This document shows positions 17,246 through 26,015 of a stretch of 46,160 bases of DNA, piece after piece. The DNA is from Akkermansia muciniphila (GTDB taxonomy: Bacteria > Verrucomicrobiota > Verrucomicrobiia > Limisphaerales > UBA9464), in the NCBI GenBank assembly GCA_945860685.1, contig CAMASJ010000003.1, positions 1 through 46,160 of the forward strand, in the 5' to 3' direction. The stretch's first letter is position 1. Each line of letters begins with the position of its first letter. A program made the position numbers and the translations under genes. The notes beneath the pieces were generated by a model. It did not search any database and was not told where the DNA came from. It saw only the letters and a program-made list of their open reading frames with translations.

Positions 17246-19402
17246 GTGTCTGGACCGATAGGGCGTTGGATGAATCGACTCGGACTCGGTCTGCGGATGA
17301 ATCTCGCCATCGGCGGGATATTGCTTGTCGCCATCACCGCCATCGTCGGTGTCGAGGCCCGGAAGGCATCCCACTCGGCAACCGAGAACGCCTATCGGGA
17401 TGCCGGTCAATTCGCGCAGCGGCATGCGCTCGAAGCCGGGCGCCATCTCAATGAGGCCCTGCTCGCCGCCCGCACCGTTTCGCAAGCCTTGGAGGGGATG
17501 AAGACGGCCTGGGTGGACGATCGATCCCTCTACAGCTCCATCTTGAAGCAGGTCTTGACCGCCAACACAAATTTCCTGGCCGTGTGGTCCGGTTGGCAGC
17601 CGGACGCGCTGGACGGAAAGGACAAGGATTTCGCGGACAAGCCGGGACACGATTCGACGGGCCGTTTCGTTCCGCTCTGGTTCCGTGTCGGGGCCGAAGC
17701 CACGAACTCGGTCCTTCCGGACCATCAGGTCGCCGGCAAAGGTGACTACCTGCTGAACGCTCTGAAGCACGGTCGCGAGCACGTCTCGGAGCCCTTCCGG
17801 ATCCGCCTTGGCCACCGCGATCACGACGTGGTTTCGCTGGCGGTTCCGATCCGTACAGGTGGAGAGGTGGTCGGTGCCGCTGGCATCCTTCTTCCGCTGT
17901 CGACCTTCCAAACACTGGCGCTCGACGAGGAAACCAGTTCCGAAGGCCAACTCGGCATCGCGACCTTCTCCGGGACCCTGGTGGCCGACTCCGCGTCCAC
18001 AGAATTCGGAAAGCGGATTCCTGCCGAATCGCTGTCCAGGCTCCTTGACGACATCCCCGCAGGACGCCTGCACCCGGAGACCGGAGTCGACCCGGCCACT
18101 GGAGCCGACCTCCACCGGGTCTACGCCCCGATCCGGATCGGTGAGACGGGCACGCCGTGGATCGCCGAGGCGCGCTTTCCGTTGGACCGGATCCGGCAGT
18201 CCGGAACCGACGCCCTCCTGCGGGGACTCCTGATCGGCTTGGCGGCCCTCGTCGCCACCCTGGGCGTGGTGTACGCGTTGGCCCGTTCGATCGCGCGTCC
18301 ACTAGACCGGGTGACCCTCGAGCTCGGTTCGACGGTGGAGACCCTCGACACCGCGACGGCGGAGCTCAAGGAGGCCAGCCGGGCTATCGCCGACGGCGCT
18401 TCAAGCCAAGCTGCGTCGTTCGAGGAAACGGCGGCCGCCTTGGAGGAGATGGCCAGCATGACCCGTCGCAACTCGGAACATGCGGGCAGCGCAAAGGCTC
18501 TCGCCGGGCAGGCCCGTGCGGCGGTTGACTCGGGGGCGGGCGACATGGCCCAGATGTCCCAGGCCATGCAGGAGATCAAGGCCGCGGGCGACAGCATCAC
18601 ACGGATCATCCGGACCATCGACGAGATCGCCTTCCAGACCAACATCCTCGCCCTCAATGCGGCCGTCGAGGCCGCCCGGGCCGGGGAACAGGGACTCGGC
18701 TTCGCCGTGGTCGCCGAGGAGGTTCGCAGCCTGGCGCAACGCAGCGCCGCGGCGGCCAAGGAGACGTCGGCCAAGATCGGCGACGCCATCGCGAAGTCGG
18801 AACGGGGCGTGTCCCTGAGCAACCGGGTCGCCGCAGGACTCCAAGACATTCTGGAGAAGGTCCGCCAAGTCGACGAACTGGTGGCCCAGATCGCCGCGGC
18901 TTCGAAGGAGCAAAGCGAAGGCATCTCCCAGATCAACCAGTCGGTGGGACGGATGGAGCGGATCACCCAGGACAACGCCGCCACCACCGAGGAGACGACC
19001 CAATCCATCGGCCACCTCACCGAACAGACGCAGGCTCTGAAGGACGCCGTCCGGAGCCTCGGGCAACTCGTCCAGGGAGCCGGCAGGATGTCACCTGCAA
19101 GGCAACCCGAACCTTCCACGGTAAAATCGCAGCCGGCACAGCCCCAATCGATGGGAGCTACCGCCGACTTTTCGGCGGCAACCGGGAAGGAACACGTGAT
19201 CCTCCGGAACCCGAGCGCGACGTGGGGCGCGGGAACCGGCAACAGGAGTCCGATCGTCGCCAACACACGGACCGCCGCGGTCGATCCCGATGTCGCGTTC
19301 CCGATGCCGCCACCGGATAGCGTTCCCGCGAAATTCAACCGAAAGGAGGACACGAAGGGATCGGTTGGCACATCGAACGTGGAACTGTTCCACGACTTCT
19401 GA
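17246..19402 (+). CDS. Methyl-accepting chemotaxis protein with periplasmic Cache-like sensor
   Basis: A transmembrane chemoreceptor of about 718 residues. The first transmembrane helix ([18 protein letters not shown]) is followed by a roughly 280-residue periplasmic region resembling dCache sensors ([38 protein letters not shown]). Next come a second helix ([19 protein letters not shown]), a HAMP-like stretch and a full signalling hairpin with the tip [20 protein letters not shown] and [19 protein letters not shown]. The GTG at 17246 has AAGGA five bases upstream and is preferred; GTG 17213 and ATG 17270 are alternatives. The C-terminal tail is low complexity without a NWETF-type CheR/CheB tether. 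No che genes are adjacent, so it is an orphan receptor. Confidence 0.93.
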   Translation: MSGPIGRWMNRLGLGLRMNLAIGGILLVAITAIVGVEARKASHSATENAYRDAGQFAQRHALEAGRHLNEALLAARTVSQALEGMKTAWVDDRSLYSSILKQVLTANTNFLAVWSGWQPDALDGKDKDFADKPGHDSTGRFVPLWFRVGAEATNSVLPDHQVAGKGDYLLNALKHGREHVSEPFRIRLGHRDHDVVSLAVPIRTGGEVVGAAGILLPLSTFQTLALDEETSSEGQLGIATFSGTLVADSASTEFGKRIPAESLSRLLDDIPAGRLHPETGVDPATGADLHRVYAPIRIGETGTPWIAEARFPLDRIRQSGTDALLRGLLIGLAALVATLGVVYALARSIARPLDRVTLELGSTVETLDTATAELKEASRAIADGASSQAASFEETAAALEEMASMTRRNSEHAGSAKALAGQARAAVDSGAGDMAQMSQAMQEIKAAGDSITRIIRTIDEIAFQTNILALNAAVEAARAGEQGLGFAVVAEEVRSLAQRSAAAAKETSAKIGDAIAKSERGVSLSNRVAAGLQDILEKVRQVDELVAQIAAASKEQSEGISQINQSVGRMERITQDNAATTEETTQSIGHLTEQTQALKDAVRSLGQLVQGAGRMSPARQPEPSTVKSQPAQPQSMGATADFSAATGKEHVILRNPSATWGAGTGNRSPIVANTRTAAVDPDVAFPMPPPDSVPAKFNRKEDTKGSVGTSNVELFHDF

Positions 19403-19513
19403 CACTCCCCCTGAACGGGGGGTCCGGCCCGCCACCCGGGACCGGCAGGCAAAGGCCCAAAACTCCCTACTTCACGCAATCAGAAGCCTCTTCCGCACGA
19501 CCATGGCGGAATC

Positions 19514-20404
19514 TCAAACCTCCCCGACCAGCTTCACCAACCGACGGCCGTATTCGACGTAGTTTGTCCGCAGGGCTTCGTCTTGCGCGCCGGCGTTGGC
19601 CTGGACGTCGTGGAACACCGCGACCATGTGGGGTTCGATGCTCAACGCACCCGTGTATCCCCTCGCCTTCGCGTCCGCGAGGATCCGACGGACCGCACCG
19701 TCGCCGTCGCCCGGCCAGTGGTAGTCGGCATCGTCCCGCGCCGTATTCCAGCGGGCGTCCTTGATGTGGATGTGCACGCTCCGGTCGCGGACTTGGGTCC
19801 AGAACTCCCAGGGATCCTGACGGGGCATCGGTTCCGGGCGGGTACGGTCCAGGTTGAAGACGGGATTGGCGGTGTCGAAGACCCAAGCGAGGCCGGGCAC
19901 CTCGTCGAGTAGGCGTTGGGCGTGCCTCCAACTCATCCCGCCGTAGTTCATGCAGTTCTCGTGGACCGGTTGGAGTCCGGCGTCGAGGAAGCGGCGGGTC
20001 ACCTCACGCAGACGGCGGAAACGTTCTGCCTCCATCTGATCCTCATCGTCCCGCACCTTGTAGCTCATGATGCGGACGAAACGGGTTCCAAGCCGCTGCA
20101 TGCGCGGGATGCACCGATCCACCTCGGCCAGGGTGATCTCGAACGGGTCCTCGATCCGTTTCGCCCAGTTGCCGATCGTCGAGGCGAAGCAGTAAACGGA
20201 GAGGCCGGCTTCCTCCAGCATCCCGACCGCGGTGTCGAAGGCCGCGTCCGTCAGGTCGTGGAGATTCGCCTTGGGATGCCCGGGGACCGTCACGTTCCGG
20301 GCCTCGATGTGGCGCCAACCCAGTTCGCGGGTGGCTTCGATCTGGGAGGCCAGCGACTGGCCGGCCTCGTCGCCGATGCCGCAATAGAGGGTGGGAAAGG
20401 ACAT
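19514..20404 (-). CDS. Sugar phosphate isomerase/epimerase-like TIM-barrel protein
   Basis: A 296-residue protein of the xylose-isomerase-like TIM-barrel superfamily (AP endonuclease 2 fold). Likely metal ligands are in QPVHENCMNYGG (Glu), VFDTANPVFN (Asp), VHIHIKDARWN (His) and GALSIEPHM (Glu). It has no signal peptide, so it is probably cytoplasmic. Members isomerise or epimerise sugars and inositols, and the substrate cannot be assigned. It stands alone between the chemoreceptor (convergent) and the 34-residue basic protein upstream on the same strand. Confidence 0.85.
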   Translation of the reverse strand: MSFPTLYCGIGDEAGQSLASQIEATRELGWRHIEARNVTVPGHPKANLHDLTDAAFDTAVGMLEEAGLSVYCFASTIGNWAKRIEDPFEITLAEVDRCIPRMQRLGTRFVRIMSYKVRDDEDQMEAERFRRLREVTRRFLDAGLQPVHENCMNYGGMSWRHAQRLLDEVPGLAWVFDTANPVFNLDRTRPEPMPRQDPWEFWTQVRDRSVHIHIKDARWNTARDDADYHWPGDGDGAVRRILADAKARGYTGALSIEPHMVAVFHDVQANAGAQDEALRTNYVEYGRRLVKLVGEV

Positions 20405-20456
20405 GGGGCAAACTGTTGGGAAAGGAGGTTTTCGAACCGTCGCCGCAAATGACGAA

Positions 20457-20476
20457 GGCCACCCTCGCGGGTGGCC
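20457..20476 (-). terminator. Hairpin after the 34-residue basic protein gene
   Basis: GGCCACCC, a four-base loop, GGGTGGCC: a perfect eight-pair stem 20 bases after the small gene's stop. On the minus strand it is followed only by TTCGTCATTT, a weak U-run, so termination may be partial and leave some read-through into the isomerase gene. Confidence 0.6.
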
Positions 20477-20496
20477 CTTGGACGGAACCGCCGGGC

Positions 20497-20601
20497 CTAC
20501 TTGGCCTTGGCGGTCTTCGCGACGCGCGCGGTTTCCTTCTTACGCTTGTTGTAGGCGTAACGGCGGCGGCGCTTCTGGATTTTGTTGGATTGTTGTCCCA
20601 T
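20497..20601 (-). CDS. 34-residue very basic protein (ribosomal-protein-like)
   Basis: Missed by the ORF track because it is too short. ATG at 20601, TAG at 20497. The product starts MGQQSNKIQKRRRRYAYNKR and ends in Lys/Ala/Thr-rich KTAKAK; about 15 of 34 residues are Lys or Arg. Composition and size resemble small ribosomal or RNA-binding proteins, and I believe similar short MGQQ-type proteins occur in related genomes, but I cannot verify this here. Its own terminator-like hairpin 20 bases downstream supports a real gene. It starts 21 bases from the divergent lipoprotein gene, so the promoters must overlap coding or leader sequence. Function unknown. Confidence 0.65.
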   Translation of the reverse strand: MGQQSNKIQKRRRRYAYNKRKKETARVAKTAKAK

Positions 20602-20622
20602 GGCTAAGATTTACTTTCGCAA

Positions 20623-21345
20623 ATGTTGCAAGTCTTGAGTCGGAAGATGCGTCGTGCCAGCGGCTGCATCAACCACTTTCTCCTCGGGTGGGCCGCAGTG
20701 GGGCTGCTCGCGACGGGATGCTCTTCGACGCCCGCGGAGAAGCAAAGCAAGGCGGAAAAGAAGGACCTGGCCCAGGTGCGGGTGTATCGGGAAGCCAAGG
20801 ACTTCTCCGGCCGCGCTGCGGAAGCCGGCAGCCTCGGCACCAGCAAGGCGACGGTCGGGCGATCCGACCCGGCCGAATTGACGGTCCTCCGTGAGTCCTT
20901 CCTCGACGAACGGGACATCAAGCGCGCCCAACTCGTCGAACAGGGCGACAACGGCTTCATGATCGGCCTGGAGTTCACCGCCCACGGCAGCCTGGTGCTC
21001 CAGATGAACTCTCTCGCCGTCCAAGGCCAGCACCTGGTGGTCGCTGCGCGTTGGTCGGACGGCACCAATGTGATGGGACGGTTCATCGCCGCCCCGATCA
21101 TCCGACGCCAACTGGACAAGGGATTCCTGGTCTTCACCCCCGACATGAACCGGGAAGAGGCCACACGGTTCGTGCGGGGTCTCAACAACGTGGCCGTCAA
21201 GCTGGAGAACCAGCCCAAGCCGGTGGATGAGATGAAGGCGAAGAAGGCCGCGGAAAAGGCGGCGAAGAAGCAGAAGAAGCAGGAGTCCGAGAGGCCTTCC
21301 AGCACCTTCAAGAGGGACTTCGACCCGTTCCTGCCCCAGCCCTAG
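20623..21345 (+). CDS. Lipoprotein with SecD-P1-head-like domain
   Basis: A 240-residue predicted lipoprotein; the lipobox LLATGC places the lipidated Cys near residue 33. After a charged linker, residues of about 100-210 (FMIGLEFTAHGSLVLQMNSL, then FIAAPIIRRQLDKGFLVFTP, EEATRFVRGLNNVA) follow the pattern of the head of the SecD periplasmic P1 domain (FTxxGxxxF, saPxI, G.xxI.g.FtxeeA). No transmembrane bundle is present, so it is not SecD itself. The C-terminus is a Lys/Ala coiled stretch (KAAEKAAKKQKKQE). The TAG overlaps the GTG of the M23 peptidase by one base, so the two are translationally coupled. The SecD resemblance is my inference. Confidence 0.7.
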   Translation: MLQVLSRKMRRASGCINHFLLGWAAVGLLATGCSSTPAEKQSKAEKKDLAQVRVYREAKDFSGRAAEAGSLGTSKATVGRSDPAELTVLRESFLDERDIKRAQLVEQGDNGFMIGLEFTAHGSLVLQMNSLAVQGQHLVVAARWSDGTNVMGRFIAAPIIRRQLDKGFLVFTPDMNREEATRFVRGLNNVAVKLENQPKPVDEMKAKKAAEKAAKKQKKQESERPSSTFKRDFDPFLPQP

Positions 21346-22361
21346 TGAACCTCAGACGCATCGCCCTCCTGGCGCTGCTCCTGGTCCCGGGAGTCGGTCG
21401 CCTTTTCGCCCAACCGTTCCAGCTGCCTACCGCCAACCGTGCGGTCCTCGACCCGGATGGCGGACAGGAACGCTATTTCGTCGGCACCGTGGGGAAGCCT
21501 TGGACCAGCGGACGGTTTGGATGCGTCCGGACCGACGGGTTCCAGCTCCATGAAGGCGTCGACATCCGGCCCTTGGACCGGGATCGGCGTGGCGAACCGA
21601 CCGATCCGGCCCGCTGCGCCGCCGAAGGTGTGGTGGCCTATGTGAACACCAAGCCGTCCCTCTCGAACTACGGCAACTACGTGGTGGTGCGGCACAAGGT
21701 CGACCAGTTGGAGGTCTTCACCCTCTATGCCCACCTCGCCTCGGTGAAGGCGGGGATCAAGGCCGGGACCCCGATGCAGCCCGGCGACGTCCTGGGTGTC
21801 ATGGGCCGGACTTCCAACACCCGCCAACGCATCACCACCGACCGGGCCCATCTCCATTTCGAGATCCTCTTGATGGCCAATTCCCGCTATGCCGAATGGC
21901 ACCGCGCGGCCCTGAAGGGAACTCGGAACGATCACGGTGACTTCAACGGCCGCAACCTGATGGGAATCGATCCCGTGGAGGTCTACCGCATTCAGGCCAA
22001 GGTCGGTGCCGACTACGATCTCGTGCGGCATCTGGGCGGGATACCCGAGCTGTGCCGGGTGTTGCTGCGCCAACCGAATCCCGACTGGGTCCGGCGCAAC
22101 CGCGGCGCGGTTCGTCCCAACCCCAAGGCCGAACGCGACGGCATCGCCGGATGGGAATTGGCCCTCGGTTTCAACGGAGTCCCGCTCCACGCGACTCCGA
22201 GGAGCCGAAAAGAACTCGAGGGCTCGCGTCGAAACGCCCTCTTGACCGTCAATCCCGCGGTGGCCGCCGCCCATCCCTGCGGCAAGATCGTGGTCCGCCG
22301 CGAAGAATCCTGGGAACTCACCAACAAGGGTTCCCAACTCCTCGAACTGCTGTCGTACTGA
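21345..22361 (+). CDS. Secreted M23-family (LytM-like) metallopeptidase
   Basis: A 338-residue exported protein. The signal peptide (LALLLVPGVGRLFA, cut before QPFQ) follows the GTG at 21345. The M23 domain shows both zinc motifs: HEGVDIRP (HxxxD) near residues 68-72 and AHLHFEIL (HxH) near 168-170, plus VVVRHKVDQLEVFTLYAHL between them. The His and Asp ligands are all present, so it could be an active endopeptidase cutting peptidoglycan cross-bridges. The C-terminal 130 residues (PNPDWVRRNRGAVRPNP region) are an extension of unknown fold. It overlaps the SecD-head-like lipoprotein by one base, so both probably act in the same envelope process. Confidence 0.9.
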   Translation: MNLRRIALLALLLVPGVGRLFAQPFQLPTANRAVLDPDGGQERYFVGTVGKPWTSGRFGCVRTDGFQLHEGVDIRPLDRDRRGEPTDPARCAAEGVVAYVNTKPSLSNYGNYVVVRHKVDQLEVFTLYAHLASVKAGIKAGTPMQPGDVLGVMGRTSNTRQRITTDRAHLHFEILLMANSRYAEWHRAALKGTRNDHGDFNGRNLMGIDPVEVYRIQAKVGADYDLVRHLGGIPELCRVLLRQPNPDWVRRNRGAVRPNPKAERDGIAGWELALGFNGVPLHATPRSRKELEGSRRNALLTVNPAVAAAHPCGKIVVRREESWELTNKGSQLLELLSY

Positions 22362-22433
22362 CGCCGTCCGGTCGACCGACTTCCTGCGGCTACCGCCGCG
22401 GATCACGGTTGGACCTCGATTCCTCCAAGCCGA

Positions 22434-23522
22434 TCAGCCGCACGTCTCTTCCAACGTTTCCGCGGACGTTTCCGAAGCGACGTTCGGGACGGGCACGAGG
22501 TCCATCGGCCGCTCGTGGTCCAGGTGGTCGTTGCAGGCGGTGAAGAACTCGTCCCGGGTCGTGGCCCGCCGGATCCGATGGAGGAAGTCGGGGCCGATGC
22601 CGTCCCCGACGAAGTTCATGTACTTCTTCATCTTCTCCACCTGCAACCGCTCTCGGAAACCCGCCGTCGGCTGGGTCGCTTCGTAGAGTCTCCGGACGTA
22701 GTCCAAGACCTCCTGTCCGGTGGGGCGACGGAACCCGCGGCCGGCCCGATGTTCCCGGATCTGCCCGAAGATCCATGGGTTCCGAATGCAGCCGCGGCCG
22801 ATCATCAGTCCCCGCGCGCCGGTTTCGGCAAGCACCTGTTCGGCTCGGCCAGGCGAATAGACGTTTCCGTTGGCGAGCACGGGACAACCCAAGGCCTCCA
22901 CCGCACGACGGATGAACCCATAGCGGACCTCCGAACGGTACATCTCGCGGACGGTGCGACCATGAACGGTCAGGAGGTCGACCCGATGGCGGGCGACGAT
23001 CTCCAGCAACGTCTCGAACACCTCTGTGTCGTCGAACCCGATGCGCGTCTTCACGGTGAAGGCCACGTCGGTGACGGCCTGCCTCATGGCACCGAGGATG
23101 CGGTCGATGCGTTCCGGTTCGCGGAGGAGTCCTCCGCCGGCGCACTTGCGATAGACCACCGGCGCCGGGCATCCGAGGTTGAGGTCCACCGCCACCACCG
23201 GATGTCCCTGGAGTTCCGAAGCCGCCTTGGCGAGCGCTTCGGCGTCGTTGCCGATCAGTTGTGCAATCGCCGGCCTGCCGGTGGGGTTCTCCTGGATCGC
23301 CTTGAGGACCGCCCGGTCGATGTTGCTGGTGGAATGCACCCGGCTGTACTCGGTCCAATAGATGTCCGGACCGCCATACTGCGAAAGCAACCGCCAGAAC
23401 GGGAGGTCGGTGACGTCCTGCATGGGGGCCAATGCGAGGACCGGTTCCCCGCTGTTCAAGGCCTGTTCCAAGGCCCGGGAACGGGCAGGCAACCGCCATA
23501 TGGAGGGCGGTTCTGCGCCCAT
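22434..23522 (-). CDS. tRNA-dihydrouridine synthase (Dus family)
   Basis: An FMN-dependent enzyme that reduces uridines in tRNA D-loops, 362 residues. N-terminal FMN-binding APMQDVTDLPFW, catalytic loop VDLNLGCPAPVVYRKCAGGG (Cys in GCP), VKTRIG, LTVHGRT and LMIGRGCIRNPWIF are all present. The C-terminal helical domain includes KKYMNFVGDGIG. The ATG at 23522 (MGAEPPSIW), preceded by AGGGGG four bases upstream, is preferred. The ATG at 23585 would leave only 24 bases to the divergent ilvC start. The 1206-residue ORF-track frame results from an open antisense frame across ilvC and larC. Whether it is of the DusA, B or C type is not settled. Confidence 0.92.
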   Translation of the reverse strand: MGAEPPSIWRLPARSRALEQALNSGEPVLALAPMQDVTDLPFWRLLSQYGGPDIYWTEYSRVHSTSNIDRAVLKAIQENPTGRPAIAQLIGNDAEALAKAASELQGHPVVAVDLNLGCPAPVVYRKCAGGGLLREPERIDRILGAMRQAVTDVAFTVKTRIGFDDTEVFETLLEIVARHRVDLLTVHGRTVREMYRSEVRYGFIRRAVEALGCPVLANGNVYSPGRAEQVLAETGARGLMIGRGCIRNPWIFGQIREHRAGRGFRRPTGQEVLDYVRRLYEATQPTAGFRERLQVEKMKKYMNFVGDGIGPDFLHRIRRATTRDEFFTACNDHLDHERPMDLVPVPNVASETSAETLEETCG

Positions 23523-23609
23523 CGCGCCCCCTGCCCCGACGTTCTGAACCGCTCCGGGGCTTGTGTCGGATGAAAATATGGCCATGCTCGCGCTTTCGTT
23601 TCCGTACCT

Positions 23610-24632
23610 ATGGCTAAAGTCTACACCGACAAGGACGCCGACCTGAGCGTCTTCAAAGACAAAACCCTCGCCGTCCTCGGCTTCGGCTCCCAGGGCCACG
23701 CCCATGCGCTGAACCTCAAGGAATCGGGGCTCAACGTCATCATCGGACTCTACGAGGGGTCCAAGTCGATCAAGGTCGCCCGTGAAAAGGGCTTCGAGGT
23801 CGTCTCGAGCGCCGACGCCGTCAAGCGCGCCGACGTGATCATGATCGCCCTTCCGGACACCAAGCAGGCGTCCGCCTACGAGAAGGACATCGCGCCCAAC
23901 CTGACCAAGGGCAAGACCCTGCTGTTCAGCCACGGCTTCTCGATCCACTACAAGACGATCGTCCCGCCGGCCGACGTGAACGTGATCCTGGTCGCCCCGA
24001 AGGGCCCCGGACACATCGTCCGCCGCCAGTACACCGAGGGCAAGGGCGTCCCCAGCCTGATCGCCGTCCACCAGAACCCGACCCGCACCGCGAAGAAGAT
24101 CGCGCTCGCCTGGGCCAAGGGCATCGGCGGCACCCGCGCCGGCGTCATCGAGACCTCCTTCAAGGAGGAGACCGAGACGGATCTCTTCGGCGAACAGACC
24201 GTCCTCTGCGGCGGCACCAGCGCGCTGGTGCAGGCTGGATTCGAGGTGCTCGTCGAGGCCGGCTACTCCCCGGAGATGGCCTACTTCGAGTGTCTGCATG
24301 AGCTGAAGCTGATCGTCGACCTCATGAACGAGGCCGGCATCGCCGGCATGCGGTTCTCGATCTCGGAGACCGCGAAGTGGGGCGACGTCACCGTCGGCCC
24401 CAAGATCATCGACGCTTCGGTCAAGAAGCGCATGAAGGCCGCGCTCAAGGACATCCAGTCCGGCAAGTTCGCCAAGGATTGGGTCGCCGAGTACAAGGGC
24501 GGCTACAAGAAGTACAACGCCCTGCTCGCCGCCGGTGAGAAGCACCCCATCGAGAAGACGGGCGCCAAGCTCCGCTCGATGATGCCTTGGATGCAGAAGC
24601 GCTCCATCAAGGGCGCCCAGGCCGCCTACTGA
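23610..24632 (+). CDS. ilvC: Ketol-acid reductoisomerase (class I)
   Basis: The second enzyme of valine/isoleucine synthesis; it converts acetolactate or acetohydroxybutyrate with NADPH and Mg2+. At 340 residues it is the standard class I length. The Rossmann motif is [20 protein letters not shown]. The catalytic and metal-binding residues are in [28 protein letters not shown] (Asp/Glu) and [13 protein letters not shown] (Glu), followed by [10 protein letters not shown]. No typical SD precedes the ATG. No ilvB/ilvN or leu genes are adjacent, so it is a stand-alone unit ending in a strong terminator. Confidence 0.98.
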   Translation: MAKVYTDKDADLSVFKDKTLAVLGFGSQGHAHALNLKESGLNVIIGLYEGSKSIKVAREKGFEVVSSADAVKRADVIMIALPDTKQASAYEKDIAPNLTKGKTLLFSHGFSIHYKTIVPPADVNVILVAPKGPGHIVRRQYTEGKGVPSLIAVHQNPTRTAKKIALAWAKGIGGTRAGVIETSFKEETETDLFGEQTVLCGGTSALVQAGFEVLVEAGYSPEMAYFECLHELKLIVDLMNEAGIAGMRFSISETAKWGDVTVGPKIIDASVKKRMKAALKDIQSGKFAKDWVAEYKGGYKKYNALLAAGEKHPIEKTGAKLRSMMPWMQKRSIKGAQAAY

Positions 24633-24652
24633 GCCGTCTGCAATCCGATCCA

Positions 24653-24690
24653 AACCGCCGGTGGACCCCAGGTCCCCGGCGGTTTTGCTT
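24653..24690 (+). terminator. Intrinsic terminator of ilvC
   Basis: AACCGCCGG, a 14-base loop, CCGGCGGTT, then TTGCTTTT. The nine-pair stem is perfect and lies 20 bases after the ilvC stop, separating it from larC. Confidence 0.9.
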
Positions 24691-24725
24691 TTCCCCGCGG
24701 ACGCCGACGATGCGAATGTCCCCCC

Positions 24726-26015
24726 ATGCGGACGCTCCACCTCGACATCTTCAGCGGCATCAGCGGCGACATGTTCCTCGGAGCCCTGCTCGACCTCGGG
24801 ATTCCCTTCCCCGAACTCCGTCGGCAACTGGATCTCCTCGGCCTCGGCGGCTTCCATCTCCACGCCCAACGTCGGCACAAGTCGTCCATCGAAGGGGTCA
24901 AATTCGACGTCCACCTCGAATCCGACGGACACACCTGCGCCGAACCCGGCCATGATCATGCCCACGATCAGGATCACGCCCACGCCCACGCCGATGCCCA
25001 CGGCCATGGACACGATCACGGGGATTCGCGCGACTTCGCCGGAATCCGGGAACTGATCTCCCGCAGCCCGCTCTCGGACTGGGTGAAGGAGCGATCGATC
25101 TCGATGTTCCACCGAGTGGCCGTGGCCGAAGGCAAGATCCACGGTTTGCCCCCGGAAAAGGTCCACTTCCATGAGGTCGGTGCCGTGGACTCCATCGTGG
25201 ACATCGTCGGCGCCGCGATCGCGCTCGAGCTGCTCGGACGTCCGCGCGTGCGCAGCGGCCCCGTGGTGGAAGGCACCGGCTTCGTCCGTTGCGCCCACGG
25301 TCGCTTCCCGATCCCGACTGCGGCGACCCTGGAAATCCTCGGCGCCCGCGGTGTCGGCTTGAGCCAGTGCGAGGAACCGCACGAACTGGTCACGCCCACC
25401 GGGGCGGCGATCCTGGCGGAGTTCGCGGAATCCTTCGGTCCGATGGACGGCTTGGTCGCGAGCCGCGTCGGCTACGGCCTCGGCACGCGGGACAACAAGA
25501 CCCGGCCGAACGTGCTCCGGGCGGTCCTGAGCGAAGGTGACGCCGTGGAACACGACTGGGAGACCGACACCGTGACGGTACTCGAGACCAACCTCGACGA
25601 CGTCTCGGCGGAGATCCTGGGACACGTCCTGGAGAAGTCGCTGCGGATGGGGGCGTTGGATGCCTTCCACACGCCGGTCCAGATGAAGAAGCAACGGCCG
25701 GGAGTCCTGCTCACCCTGCTGTGCGAACCCGCCGACGCCGACCGCTTCACCGAACTTCTCCTGACCGAGACCACCGCGTTCGGAGTCCGGAGGACCCGTG
25801 CCGAGCGCCGCAAGCTCCGCCGGGACTTCGTCGACGTGAAGACGCCGTTCGGCACGGTAAAGGTGAAGCTGGGACACCTGGACGGCCGGGTGGTTCAGGC
25901 GGCACCGGAGTTCGAATCGTGTCGCAGCGTGGCGGCCATGGCGGGAGTCCCGGTGAAGGAAGTCTTCGACGCCGCACGCCGCGCCCCGATTCCGGGAGCC
26001 TCTCCTACCCCATGA
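24726..26015 (+). CDS. larC: LarC: nickel-pincer cofactor (Ni-SCS) biosynthesis protein
   Basis: CTP-dependent cyclometallase that inserts nickel into the pyridinium pincer cofactor of lactate racemase and related LarA enzymes. It has 429 residues. The N-terminal MRTLHLDIFSGISGDMFLGA, the central EKVHFHEVGAVDSIVDIVGA and VTPTGAAILAE, and the C-terminal ETNLDDVSAEILGHVLEKSL with TTAFGVRRTRAERRKL are all in one frame, unlike species that split LarC1/LarC2 by programmed frameshift. Residues 69-98 form a His-rich insert with 11 His, probably a nickel-binding or storage segment. No larA, larB or larE is in the window. The last 11 bases overlap the convergent TIM-barrel gene. Confidence 0.93.
   Translation: MRTLHLDIFSGISGDMFLGALLDLGIPFPELRRQLDLLGLGGFHLHAQRRHKSSIEGVKFDVHLESDGHTCAEPGHDHAHDQDHAHAHADAHGHGHDHGDSRDFAGIRELISRSPLSDWVKERSISMFHRVAVAEGKIHGLPPEKVHFHEVGAVDSIVDIVGAAIALELLGRPRVRSGPVVEGTGFVRCAHGRFPIPTAATLEILGARGVGLSQCEEPHELVTPTGAAILAEFAESFGPMDGLVASRVGYGLGTRDNKTRPNVLRAVLSEGDAVEHDWETDTVTVLETNLDDVSAEILGHVLEKSLRMGALDAFHTPVQMKKQRPGVLLTLLCEPADADRFTELLLTETTAFGVRRTRAERRKLRRDFVDVKTPFGTVKVKLGHLDGRVVQAAPEFESCRSVAAMAGVPVKEVFDAARRAPIPGASPTP

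Noticed and set aside
19407-19421. CCCCC/GGGGG hairpin after the chemoreceptor gene
   Set aside because: Five pairs only and no T-run; too weak to call a terminator.
18121-19479. Minus-strand frame of 452 codons
   Set aside because: It mirrors the chemoreceptor's signalling region; Ala/Ser/Arg-rich shadow.
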